A stretch of 64,000 bases of DNA. Origin: Nannobrachium achirus (lineage: Eukaryota > Chordata > Actinopteri > Myctophiformes > Myctophidae). Where the stretch lies: NCBI GenBank assembly GCA_963921795.1, contig OY997659.1:25714649-25778648 (forward strand). Direction: 5' to 3'. The position numbers and the translations under genes were made by a program. Below are positions 49,793 to 61,095 of the stretch, one piece after another (position 1 is the first letter of the stretch; the number at the start of each line of letters is the position of its first letter). The notes below the pieces were generated by a model. That model worked only from the letters and a program-made list of their open reading frames with translations, did no database searches and was not told where the DNA came from.

Positions 49793-51984
49793 TGAGACAC
49801 TGGAGGGCGCTCCCAGCACACAACTGGAGCAGGCCCACACACGGTGCACTCCGTTGCCCCAAAACACTCTTGATTTAGAGGGCAAATTAATTCAGAAGGG
49901 GTTAATTACAATATGCTCTTGTTTAGAGTTAGAGTAGAATGACCAAGATGAGGTAAAGCTGTTTCTTATTTGGTAGTCTAAGAAATTACAACATGTAGCA
50001 CATTATGTTTAATTGGTATTTTGCTGACTGAGCAACCGTTAGAATCTTTATTTTGAACAGAAAATGCCTTGTATTTGGCCTGAACATCATTGTTTGGTCT
50101 GAACACATTCACTTACTTCCCTGTCTGATGATCATGTGATCAGGTTCAACAGTATTATGAGGTTGACCTTTATGATAGCAGCACAATGACACAATGATCT
50201 CACTTTGGGGTAAAGATGTGCTCTCCTGATTACAATTTGCATTAGTGATTAGCTCCATTCACATTGCAATGAGGCCGTCACCCGCCACCTGTCACAATGT
50301 TATCTCCTCCACACCAAGAGGAAGACCATGCGTATAACAGGAATTATGGGAGCTACCACAGCAGTTTATCACAACAAAATACAACATGAACAAGTCACAG
50401 CAATTACAGGATCAGAGAAGGCTAACGGGAAGTTGCATGAGTCAATAGAGGCTATCAATTCATTTTCCCTGTCCTCTATTTCCCTGTTTAGGAGCCGGAG
50501 ACGTACACATAGTTACTGTCACCTTTTTGTTGAGAAGTTTGGATGTACTGTAGGCTTTTTGGTTGTAGTAAATTGAGAACAAGTAGTATAGGAATCCTGT
50601 GAATGTGAACAGAATTAGGAACATGTAGTAAGCTGATGTTATTGAGTCTTTTCTCAAATCAAAATAGATATTTGGCAGTGGCGTGCCGCGTGGTACATAA
50701 ATTATGTGAATAGGGACCTTAGGATGGGCGTGACCAATATAAATCACAGTGAGGGCACACTGAACCATGAAATGATTCTGTTAACATGTCATTTATCTCA
50801 TATATTTTCCCATCAGCAAAGCAGCAAGGCAGTTAAAATCACAAGACAAAAGGTTATGTGGATTTCCTCTTCTATATGAATTCCACGCTATGCAAGGACA
50901 TTTATTTTACCTTCGTTTTTTCCAACAATGGTGGCATCTTGATAGTGATGCATATTCATGAGCACAGATGTATAGATAACTTAAAAGTTGATGATTATAT
51001 AGATCTTTTATTTCATATTTCTCTACGTTTCCATTTATAATTGCATGTTCCATGTGACCTTGTGCCCTTTCAATCTAATATGTCACAAGCCATTAACAGT
51101 AGGGTTTGTCCTGATGGAGGAGGATTGTCCTTGGGTATATGTTTTATGAAATTCTCATTGGCACTAAAACGCAATAGGTATTTCCATCATTCGGATAGTT
51201 TACAGTTCCACATGGTAATGTATTCCCAGGTCACAGTAGACTGTCATGCAGTATACAGTATATTGCGTCTATCGTAATTTTTCAATCTTTGAAATATGTC
51301 TACCTGTCAAAGACGGTTGGAACATTCCAACATAGATTTGATTAATCTTCCCTGCGTTGCACAGTGTTTTGGTACACAGCAGCGGAACAACCATACTGTC
51401 TTTCCCAATGGAACCCATATTTATTCGGCATGACTGCCTTTTTCTTTTTTTCTTTTTTTTTCAATTGGTTCTGCTGAGTTCATATTTGTAAACCCATGGT
51501 GAGCACTCATCTAGGCAAAGTATGCATCACTACTACATCACTACTACAGTACCACCACACTGACTTTAACCACTTCAACCCTGTGGGGCCTATTTTCCTT
51601 CCAACGCAGTCCGCACTGGCGGAAGCGAACTTCTTAAAGAGCTGGTGCCATAGTTTTGTACTTTTTCTGTTTTGTATGTGTCTATGGAGTTGACATTACT
51701 CTAATAGACCTCCAAGTGTGGCTATAATGTGCAGGTTTTTGGTTACTTCCTGAAAGCTGAAAGACGAAAAACACAGATTAAATTACATCATATAATCATC
51801 CCCTCCCCTTTAACCATTCACCCAACACTGTGGGTGTGGCTAACCTCAGCTGGGCCACCAGACAACCAGGCATACTTAATGAACTGGAGGGTGTGGCCAC
51901 ATAAAAACCCAATTTTAACACTTTCTGTACACTTAAAAAAAACTTCCTCCTAGTATAATCATAATACCTGATCATCATGTTTTA

Positions 51985-52000
51985 GGGGGGGGGGGGGGGG
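51985..52000. repeat. poly-G tract
   Basis: A run of 16 G. Confidence 0.95.
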
Positions 52001-52351
52001 ATCACGGCACTGCATCTTTAAAGCTATCGTCCTACCAGTGCATGTCAAATTTCTATCACTTGCACATTTTCAGCTTTTTGCTATTCTGTAAAACCTGTTA
52101 GTTAGATAGTATCTATCTATGCATTCACGAGTGAGTTGTCACCAGCATCTCAAGAACCACCCAACCCATGAACTTGAAACTTGAGGGACTGATACAATAA
52201 ATATAAAGAAATTGTAATATAACAAGTTACTATTATGTTTTGAGTGATAATATAATAATAATAATACAGATACAGTTAGTTACTCGTTCGTAATCACAGC
52301 TTACTGTAGTAGTGAGTGTAGTATGATTAGCGTGTTGTCATGAATTTGAGG

Positions 52352-53126
52352 CTAAAAGCCCGGTAGGAGCGAGATCATTTAGCGACCTACAACCGGGTCG
52401 CGACGTGGTCGTTAGTTTTCAGCGACCGGGTCGCTAAATCGAGCGACCGGGTCGCTAAATCGAGCGACCGGGTTGTTAAATCACCGACCGCGCCGCTAAA
52501 CCGACCGACCCGGTCGCTAAATCTACCGACCTGCCTGCAGTTTTAGGTCGGTAGATTTAGCGACCCGGTTGGTACATCTAGTGACCCGGTCGGAAGATTT
52601 TGCGCCCCAGTCGGTCGATTTAGCGACCCCGTCGCTCGCTTTAGCGGTGATTTAGCGACGCGGTCGGTGATTTAGCGACCCGGTCGGGAGGTTGCGTGGC
52701 AGGTTAGCCTAACTGAGGTAAGGTTACTGAGGTTAGGGTTAGGGTTAGGGTTAGGGTTAGGGTTAGGGTTAGTAGCCCGATGGTCGGTGGAAGCGACCAC
52801 CGGTCGGTGGATTTACCTACCCAGTCGCTGGATTAGCGTCCCGGTCGGTGGAATTAGCGTCCCGGTCGGTGGAATTAGCGTCCCGGTCGGTGGTTTTAGC
52901 GTCCCGGTCAGTGGTTTTAGCGTCCCGGTCGGTCGATTTAGCGAACCGGTCGGTGTTTTAGCGTCCCGGTCGGTGGTTTTAACGTCCTGGTCGGTGGTTC
53001 TAGCGTCCCGGTCGGTGGTTTTACCGTCCCAGTCGGTCGATTTAGCGACCCAGTCGCTGAAAATTACCGACCACGTCGCGACCCGGTTGTAGGTCGCTAA
53101 ATGATCTCGCCCTCTCTCTAAAAGCC
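52352..53126. mobile_element. fold-back element with minisatellite arms, TTAGGG core and perfect 9-bp target duplication
   Basis: The element proper is 52361-53117. It is flanked by identical CTAAAAGCC at 52352-52360 and 53118-53126. Near both ends, in inverse orientation, lies a long arm starting GCGAGATCATTTAGCGACCT and CAACCGGGTCGCGACGTGGT, alignable for at least 70-80 bp. The arms continue as a minisatellite of about 20 bp with variants of CGGTCGGTGGTTTTAGCGTC. The core at 52731-52772 is seven perfect GGTTAG units. A 9-bp duplication fits MULE/fold-back type transposition. No transposase ORF is present; the translated reading frame is only minisatellite. Confidence 0.82.
52731..52772 (+). 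repeat. seven perfect telomere-type GGTTAG repeats
   Basis: 42 bases, equal to (TTAGGG)n shifted, inside the fold-back element. Confidence 0.97.
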
Positions 53127-53280
53127 TTCAGGCAGTGGTGCAGTATACTCGGTGCAGTGGACCTCGATCTCCATACCTACCACAACATTATATGTTCTCT
53201 CTCCCCCTGATCTGTTCCGTTTTCAAGCAACGGCAGCTTTCATAGTTTAAGTATGCCTGATTTCTACAGATTCATTGTAG

Positions 53281-53330
53281 ATAGCTGATCTACAAGCCCA
53301 TAACACAGCTTGCTGTGACGTGTTGTGAAC
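53281..53330. repeat. copy of the dispersed palindromic repeat
   Basis: ATAGCTGATCTACAAGCCCA, then TAACAC, a loop, and GTGTTGTGAAC. The right arm is cut short. Confidence 0.65.
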
Positions 53331-53622
53331 TATTTGCGTAACTTGGGCATGCTGCAAACTCCACTCCATCCGAGAAAGCTTTTGTTTAGCAGTCCCTATG
53401 TCGACAGACTTAGACAATCTTGAGGCTTTATTTCAAACGGTATTGCGTAACCAGTGGGGAATGCGTTCGTAACTAAATAATACAAAAATATTTCTCTAGT
53501 ATGGTTAATGAGTTTTTAAAGATAATGTTTGAATATAGAAGTTCCTTCAAATATAAGTCCTGGCGGTCCAAGTGCGGAGGGCCAAGCAAGGACCCTAAAT
53601 CTCTTTCTGTTGATTTTTGGTG

Positions 53623-53830
53623 CCGTATTCCTGGGGTCCAACCTATGTTCCCCAGGTTCTATGTTCCCCAGGTTCTATGTTCCCCACCTCACAGCATTAG
53701 TTTAGTGAGGTTATGGTTATGGTTAGGGTTAGGGTTAGGGTTAGGGTTAGGGTTAGGTGGTAAGAAAGTGGGGAACATAGAACCTGGGGAACATAGAACC
53801 TGGGGAACATAGGTACGGTCCCGTATTCCT
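53623..53830. mobile_element. 188-bp fold-back element with telomere-type core and perfect 10-bp flanking duplication
   Basis: The element proper is about 53633-53820, flanked by identical CCGTATTCCT (53623-53632 and 53821-53830). The left arm carries about three units of CTATGTTCCCCAGGTT and the right arm has the same units inverted (GGGGAACATAGAACCT). The core is two GGTTAT and six GGTTAG units (53709-53756). There is no ORF. Confidence 0.85.
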
Positions 53831-54662
53831 AATCCCTGTATGCATATCTCTTATTTATTCAGTAGTTTTTTGGGGGGAGAGAGCTGACACGCAGCAAAGG
53901 TCGTCGGGATCGAGACTCGAACCCCCAACAACTACGCTTCTGTTTCTGTATCGGTTACTGTCATGACAACTGAATTTCCCTTGTGCGAGCAGTAAAGGTT
54001 TATCTAAATCCATGTCCCATTGACCCTGTCCAAGTATTACAAGACATTATTGTCTAGTAATGCATAACTTACTGCATAACATGCAGTTTGAATCTCCCTT
54101 TTGTCCGTAGCCACAACAGGCCATTACAGTACAGACCGTTCTTTGTGATGAAAGGTGTGATTATAATTGTGACTGCTATTTATATGACAGATATGGAAGG
54201 ACCAAGGATGCCATGAATGGAGGTAATGGAGCATGCGAAAGGTTGAAGATGTAAAATCGTTAACTGAAAAATTAATTATGGGAACTCGAGATGTATATTC
54301 AGTATGTGGGAAGGTTAATTGCTTGAGTCAGTGCCCTCTGTACTCTGTCTCCACATACTAAAAAATAAAGAAATAAGCTGTGAAGGTTAAACCTATGTGT
54401 CAAAGACATTAATTCATAGACATCACTGCAAAATCCAGTGTTGATCTAACACTTAAGGCCAATAGATACTGTACTACATTTTTAGAGCTGAAATAAATGT
54501 GGTTCGGCTTGGTCGGGTGTGTGGTACCCATCCTAATTTTGGCTGTTTGGTGTCGCCAAGATGTTGTGACACCCCAAATTTAGTTCGGCTTTCTGCATTG
54601 TTTCCGCTTTCATTCAGCCCATCTTCAAGTTTGTTATGTCAGCAGTGAAATTACCCAATAAC

Positions 54663-55510
54663 TAGGGATGCACTGAAACCGATATGACTTGATTAATGTA
54701 TCGGATATCGGACAACGCATATTGGATATTGGACACGATAAAAAATATAAATATACTTATAAATATACAATATAATCACACAATTGTAAGCCCATAACCA
54801 AACGTTTTGGCATATAATTAAATTTACAATCTTATATTTACAATTGGCTTAAAGCCGCATCCCACTTCCAAGCCCATGGCACGCCCACTCTGCATCCACT
54901 CCAACTCTACTTCAACTCAACGGTAGGGAGAAGGACGTAGGGAATAATACCGCCCACCTCTATGCCGTCCGCTCATTCGCTAAGCACGAGAGAGAGGAGG
55001 CAACAGGGGAGGGGGGGCGGGCAAGCGAGAGAGAGAGAGAGAGAGAGTGAAATTTGACACCACTGTGTTTGCACTCACTGTGTCCACAGTGAGTGCAGAG
55101 AAATAGCAGAGGCATAACAGTCACTTCTCTCCAGTGCGTCCGGCGGTCAAATATGTCCGACCGGAAACGTGCGCTGCGGCACAATAGTTCCGCCACATTT
55201 TTTTTTTTTTTTTTTTTTTACTTTTTTTTACTTTTTTTCCCCCTTTTTTTAAACTTTTTTTTTTTTTTTTTACTTTTTTTTTTTTTTTTTTTAACTAGAT
55301 GGGAGCGGCCCGAAGGGCCGCAACCCTCTAGTATCCCACAATCTTATCCAGCAAACTTTTTTCGTCCACTCTGGTCTCAAGAGACGAGACACGAGTTGCC
55401 ATTGCATTTTGCACTTAGTTGCACTGACCGCACTTGTAAGTATCGGGTATCGGTATCGGGAAATATCAAAATGTATATATCGGAACAAAACCTGTTTCGG
55501 TGCATCCCTA
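54663..55510. mobile_element. 848-bp hAT-like element with poly-T interior
   Basis: It begins TAGGGATGCACTGAAAC and ends TTTCGGTGCATCCCTA, an inverted pair with one mismatch. Flanking 8-bp sequences (CCAATAAC, AATAAAAC) do not match well, so the duplication is decayed or the copy is rearranged. Inside are a GA tract (about 55026-55048), T-rich runs (55198-55292) and subterminal ATCGG motifs. Confidence 0.65.
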
Positions 55511-56195
55511 AATAAAACCCTTCAAATATACAGTAGGCTATAGACTGGGTGTGGTTGCTAAACCATTTTGGACAGAGTGGAGCAAATACATTTCTGCTGT
55601 GGAAATGTTAAAATGTGGCCATGGGACTATCACGATATCCTGACATATCAACTTAATCAACTCTCATTCTCAGTTATGTTCTCCTTTATTTAAACCACAA
55701 ATTAAAGCACAAGAACTTGTGTTGGAGTTCTATGGATGGATACGACTGTTAACTGCTCTCCACTGAGCAGAGACAGATTAAGAAAGCCAAGACGCAATGG
55801 TTCATGATTCATGATTCTATCAGCAATTAAGTGTAGAATAAATGCTATAAATCATTTCTATAAATTTCTCTCTCTGTCCCCTCCGTCTCCTCTCTGTGCA
55901 AATAAAATGGCACTTGCCCAACGCAATCTATTGTTAATCTGGTCCAGATCATTATTTTATTTTACCGTAATGTGGAGTCTCTCAGAAATGGCATCTACAG
56001 TGCCATGTTGAGCATAAGTGTTATTGTGTTGATTTTAGATGGATTTTTCTGTTATAAGTAGGTTTTTTAACCCCATTAAGACCTGAGGCCGATGTACAAA
56101 CACCTTCTAAAATCGAAAATCCTTCTAAGTTTTATGAAAAACTAAAACATTATGTTATATACTGCTATATGGTTGCTGTTGAGCAGAAACTATAG

Positions 56196-56222
56196 GCCCC
56201 CTAGCGTGTTCACGCCAGGGGG
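56196..56222. repeat. GC-rich hairpin
   Basis: GCCCCCTAGCG pairs with CGCCAGGGGGC around a TGTTCA loop with one mismatch. It is 100 bases upstream of a palindromic copy and may belong to the same unnamed repeat. Confidence 0.7.
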
Positions 56223-56321
56223 CTGTCTCCCATAAGTGAGACATTGAGTGAATAATATGAAAATTTACTTTTTGCTGTTTTTTCACACCCTACTTGATAA
56301 TACTACAACGTCACACTAAAG

Positions 56322-56383
56322 CATCAAAAGTAGCAGATTTACAAGCTCGAAACAAGTTTTGAGCTTTTAGATCTGCTACTTTT
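56322..56383. repeat. copy of the dispersed palindromic repeat (compact)
   Basis: CAAAAGTAGCAGATTTACAA runs into GCTCGAAAC, a very short spacer and GTTTTGAGCTTTTAGATCTG then CTACTTTTG. It is a near-perfect palindrome with almost no loop. Confidence 0.85.
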
Positions 56384-56800
56384 GCAATTCTTCTAAATTT
56401 GAATCCTGAAAAGTAACAGTTTTGGACATAATTTAGTTTCCACCCTACAGGGAAGATATAGTATGCCTGTATTTACAACAACTACACACAGAGGTGTTCC
56501 CAGCTTGAAGGGTATAACAACATAGGTGTTCCAGGTCTGCATCTAAAAGTATTACAGAGACACAGCGGTAACGTGCACTGCTCGCTGTGAACTCCATTTG
56601 GATCTGTTCAATATCATATTAATGATGGCCTTAGCCTACTCTATACAGAGACAGAATGCCAAGAGCCTATAGATTCATGAAATGTTTACCTTAATAAGAG
56701 GTATGTGAACAGTGAACACGTATCAGCAACACAAGAGGCACACATGAAAAAATGCATCTTTCTGTACGTTCTCTCCCTCTTTCTCTCCTTGTTGCTTGTC

Positions 56801-57037
56801 TTTTTGAGCGGTGGTCACACCGTCTCCTATACGTGGCCGTGTGTGTATGCGTGCGTGCGTGTCTGTCTGTATGTAGCCTGCAATACCTTTTCTGACCACA
56901 CATGTTAAGGGAGGGGCGCTGTTGTTCAGCCTCAGGCCAGGCACACTCACACTCACATTCAGACACACACATACACACGCACGCACGCACACACACACAC
57001 GTAGCCTCCACCGCTCAGTTCACACAAGTGTGATTTT
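56801..57037 (+). mobile_element. short hairpin-bounded, TTTTT-flanked element, second copy
   Basis: TTTTT, then GAGCGGTGG (56806-56814) with internal hairpin CGGTG/CACCG, CTCCTATACGTGGCCGTGTG, TATGTAGCCTGCA and GACCACACATGTTAAGGGAG. It ends with CCACCGCTC (57008-57016) and TCACAC-AA-GTGTGA followed by T. It differs from 39809-40035 mainly in the middle repeats. Confidence 0.85.
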
Positions 57038-58372
57038 TTTGGACAGCATCAATGTTTTGTTTAAATTTTCTTCTTCCTTTTGAGCATAAAAAGTATTTCA
57101 ATTTCATTGTGCGCTGTGTAAATACTAAGGAAACGTTCGTGTTTTGCACTAAGCAAAATGCACAAATTGGATTTAACTCTGGGCATATGATAGCACTATA
57201 CGCTCTGATTGCACCAGACTACACCTTGTTTGAGGACCAACACATGTTGTTCAATATTTACAGGGACACAGAGCTAAAGGGGCTAAAGGACACCTGCGCC
57301 ATTCTGAAAATAGGATGAACACGTGCGCTTCCACTAGCGCCGCATTGCTCCAGGCGAAAAATAGTGCCTTCAGTGTAAAAAAACGAATAGTGTAACTCAG
57401 AGAGTGTATGAAAGAACCAAATAAAGCCTTGTGAGATCACTTGGTTACATTTGTACGCTCTCAGATTTAAATGAACACTCAATATTTTACTGTGCATCCA
57501 CATATTTAACAGTGCTTGTATCTGCCTGTGTGGAGACCAGAGGTGTGCGTGAGACGAAGTAATTGATGGTGTGTCAAAAGCCCACAAAGGCTAATCAAAT
57601 CACAGGCCTGGTGAATGGCATCCAGACCAGTGTTCTGGTCAGAGACCGGTTCCTAGCAAGAAAGCCACAGGATAATATGAAGTCTGCAGAGCAGAACAGT
57701 CAAGGGCGGGAGCCGGGAGGTGTCGATAAAATCTCTACTCTTTTCACTGATACTGTTCATCCTTTCGAGACGTTTGAGTTTGGAATGAACCAAAGCCATG
57801 TAGTGCTTCTGTATAGAGTAACACTATTTTCGGCAATGCCTCAATGAGCATTGTAGATGAAGAATATAAATTTCACATCCCCCGTTGACGTAAACATTTA
57901 GGTTATCTGATGTTTTGTTTTCATATACGCTATATTTGTGAGCACTGCTAGCCTCTGGCAAAATTATATTCAAAGGTCCATTGCATCAACTGCACTAAGA
58001 AGTTTTCTTTTTTAAATCTGTGGAACAGATTACATTAAACAGATTACATTGTCCTGAGACATTCAGGCGACCTAGGCGACCTATTTGCCGATTGGCTGTC
58101 GCATGTCACATGGTAACCAAGCTAGTTTCATGATTGGGTGCGGCCAGAGCAGTATAATCAGAGAGTGGTGTCACCGCGGACACGCAACTCTCCATTCTAG
58201 GGCTCTGGGAGCGGCCTTGCGCTGTTCTTCTTCTCGAGTTTGGAAAAAAAGGATCCGTTCCGTTTGTCACATTGTCATGATCGTAAAACTATCTAGTTTT
58301 AACGTTCAGAACGTTTTCTTTTTGAACAATAAAAACATTGACAGCCAGGGGGGAAAAAATCCATGAAGGACA

Positions 58373-58681
58373 CGGAATGCAATCGTTCACTCGCCGTTGG
58401 AAAATTGACTTATATTAGACTATTCTGGATGTGTGGCTAACGGCTAACTAGCGCTAGCTGCAGGCTAACGCTAGCTAGCGCTAGCTGCAGGCTAACGCAG
58501 GCATGTTATACACAATTACTCATGGAATAAAACGGCGACCCAACTCGGAATGCAATCGTTCACTCGCCGTTGGAAAATTGACTTATAGACTATTCTGGAT
58601 GTGTGGCTAATGGCTAACGCTAACGTTAGCTAGCACTAGCTGCAGGCTAACGCTAGCTAGCGCTAGCTGCAGGCTAACGCA
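58373..58681. repeat. tandem duplication with GCTAGC-rich palindromes
   Basis: Two copies start CGGAATGCAATCGTTCACTC at 58373 and 58546 (period 173). Each ends in nested palindromes built from GCTAGC and GCTAACG (for example CGCTAGCTAGCGCTAGCTGC). The copies differ at a few positions. Confidence 0.85.
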
Positions 58682-58862
58682 CGAGTCACGGTGTGTAATA
58701 AATTCACTTCAACCTCGTGTTGAGCAGTTAAACCTATTTGCTACGTACGTCTACAAAAACGTTCATATTTCAAAGATAAAGTGCTTACTGAAGTCTCACA
58801 GATGTCACAGTATGGTACGCTCAAGCAGAATTACCTGTATCTTTCATATTGTTTAATAAACA

Positions 58863-58992
58863 GCATTTTAATCCGATCAGACGTCATTTTCTGTTGTTTT
58901 TCAGCCATGCGACCCCATCGGTTGCGAGGTGTACTGCACTTAGATACATTAATACCTTTTTAAGGAAACGACGACCGATCGGATTAAAATGC
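58863..58992. repeat. perfect 16-bp inverted repeat pair
   Basis: GCATTTTAATCCGATC at 58863-58878 and its exact reverse complement at 58977-58992, 98 bases apart. Confidence 0.85.
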
Positions 58993-59388
58993 TCCTCTTT
59001 AAATAATACGATCAATACGGGACATTCTGCTGGAGCGTACACGTTGTGTCATGTTTTGTAATTGTCCTGACTGATTTCGCTGTATTCATGCTGAAGCACA
59101 GCTCGCACGAGTCAAAGACTTTCTACAGTCGCGAGGGGCGGGTCTTGACTTCGCTCCAGGCTTTGTGGACAGCGGCTGCTGTTCGCTGTTCATGCCGCGA
59201 TGAGAGGTTCATGTGTGGGATGAACAAGCCATTGTGACTCGGTGATTTTTATGGAGCTTTTCTTTCCCGGGCCGTTTCTGGGACAAATCATCATGACAAA
59301 ATAAGATAAATAGGGGACAGCCGGACAGGGCGACTATTTGTGAGGATAAGTTAATAATAATTAGAAGATAGAGTTAAAATAAAACATT

Positions 59389-59622
59389 AAACCAAGCACT
59401 TTGACCGAGGCTTGCGCTCGCATCTAGGCTCGCATCTACGCTGGTGACTCGTGTGTAAAGTAACTAAGTAGCCAACATTTACTCAAGTACTAAACCAAGC
59501 ACTTTGACCGAGGCTTGTCATCATTGTGAGTGGATGAGAGCCGCTCGCCCGCTCGCATCTACGTGCAGCCTGCTAGTGAGTCGAGTGTAAAGTAACTAAG
59601 TAGCCTACATTTACTCAAGTAT
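59389..59622. repeat. imperfect tandem duplication
   Basis: Both copies start AAACCAAGCACTTTGACCGA and end GTAAAGTAACTAAGTAGCC plus ACATTTACTCAAGTA. The second copy has extra sequence in the middle. Confidence 0.75.
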
Positions 59623-60530
59623 TGATGTACTTTGAGGCGGAGATAGCCGCGACCAGCTCTTCTTCTAATCGGCTCGCCTGTAGTCGGTATCTAAGTAGGC
59701 TACATTTACTCAGATACTGTACTTAAGTAGGGCCCTACAATTTTGAGGTATTTTTACTTTACTGGAGTGTTTTACATTTTCAGTACTTTTATTTCTACTC
59801 CACTTCATCTCAAAATAAATCATTGTAGGCTACTTTTACTCCACTGCAGTTATTTAAAAAAAGTTATTAAAAATACTTTGTTTAATTATTATTACAAACC
59901 ATTCATTAATCACTATATATACATCGGCCATTTGAAATTAGCCGATCTACAAGCTCACAGTGCGTGACGGACATTTTCTTGTAACGGTTTATTTCTACAT
60001 TGTAGTATCGATACTTTTACTTGTTGATACTTTTACTTGAGTACAAAATATGAGTACTTCTTCCACCGCTGCGCTGTCAGTCCGTGCAGCCGTGCTGACA
60101 AGGAAACGGCAGGGGGGGGGGCAGAAATGGGCGTGTCCAGCTTGCATTTCACCGAGACAAGAGGGCAAGAGAGATTCTCTTGTTTTCGTCATTTTCACGC
60201 GACAACTTTATTTCCGAAGTTATTTCCCAAAATGGCCACAGTTGGTCTTATTAATTTATAAACCTCAAATGTAACTATGTATTCTCAAACTAATATGACT
60301 CAAATATATGTAAACAATACTTAGGGGGACCTTTAGAGACATGTGTCAACAGTTTTACAAGGCAAATGTCATGGTGCCTACACTTTAAGTACATTTGGAT
60401 ACCAATACTTTTGTACTTTTACTCAAGTACATTTTTAATTCTGGACTTTTACTTGTAACAGAGTGATTCTACATTGCAGAATTGATACTTTTACTTAATT
60501 ATAAAAATGTAGGTACTTTTTCCACCACTG
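59447..60530. mobile_element. cluster of hAT-like fragments related to 41419-41850
   Basis: Several left-end-like blocks (GTGTAAAGTAACTAAGTAGC and ACATTTACTCAAG) and two right-end-like blocks (TACTTCTTCCACCGCTG near 60071 and TACTTTTTCCACCACTG ending at 60530) lie in one stretch. One arm of the dispersed palindrome is at 59939-59965. It looks like nested or rearranged copies. Confidence 0.55.
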
Positions 60531-60637
60531 TGTAAACGTTTGTGTTCTCATGCCAATAAAGCTTCTTTGAATTGAAGATTGCTCCCCATGTGGCGGAGTA
60601 CACAATAATGGTAAATAAAGTAGCTTACTCTAAAATA

Positions 60638-60660
60638 ATCCATCCATCCATCCATCCATC
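60638..60660. repeat. (CCAT)n with a fish repeat tail
   Basis: Six ATCC units followed by TTCAACCGCTTATCCAGC, a common fish interspersed-repeat end. The family is not named. Confidence 0.6.
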
Positions 60661-60766
60661 TTCAACCGCTTATCCAGCATCGGGTCACTGGGGTAACAGT
60701 TCCAACTGAGATTTCTAGAGTTCCTTAATAATAATAATTAAAATAAACAATACTAATGATTATAAT

Positions 60767-61095
60767 TGCGACCGTCAGGTCGCAGTTACTATGAAAACCT
60801 CCACCGCCTGTCTGTCCGTCAGTCTGTCTGTCACGTCACATCACACTTTTTTGCCCCTATCCATGTGAAATTTTCCACACACAATCCTTGTCTGCCAATC
60901 CACAACCTCCACCCTTCCAGGGACCCCCGCAGCTCCAGGGACCCCCGCCAAATTTTTTAAAACACATTTTTGAATACTGCTCCTACAGTTTTTGCCCTAA
61001 AATCACACAAATCGCTACACAGTATGTCTACACTTATCTCATCGACATGGATCTGTCCCATATAGCGCCACCATCAGGTCGATTTTTTAACACAT
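60767..61095 (+). repeat. distant relative of the hairpin-bounded repeat family
   Basis: It begins with hairpin TGCGACC-GTCA-GGTCGCA (60767-60784), then a TCTG-type tract. TCACACAAATCGCTACAC is similar to TCACAAAAATCGGTACAC in the 17-19 kb array. TATAGCGCCACC at 61061-61072 is the exact reverse complement of GGTGGCGCTATA in that array (17461-17472). The right end is not clear. Confidence 0.45.

Noticed and set aside
50682-52011. A 1.3 kb hAT element between CAGTGGCGTGCCG and CGGCACTGC
   Set aside because: The ends pair only weakly and the flanks (ATATTTGG, CATCTTTA) show no 8-bp duplication.
52780-53060. Regular repeats that resemble a CRISPR array
   Set aside because: Units are contiguous, degenerate and without unique spacers, and the genome is vertebrate.
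52787-53092. Open frame with repeated SVPVGG-type residues
   Set aside because: It is a translation of the minisatellite arm of the fold-back element; there is no start context, splice signal or known protein similarity.
52731-53756. TTAGGG runs as evidence of a chromosome fusion or an assembly join at a telomere
   Set aside because: Both runs are short and sit inside structures bounded by perfect short duplications, so they belong to mobile elements.
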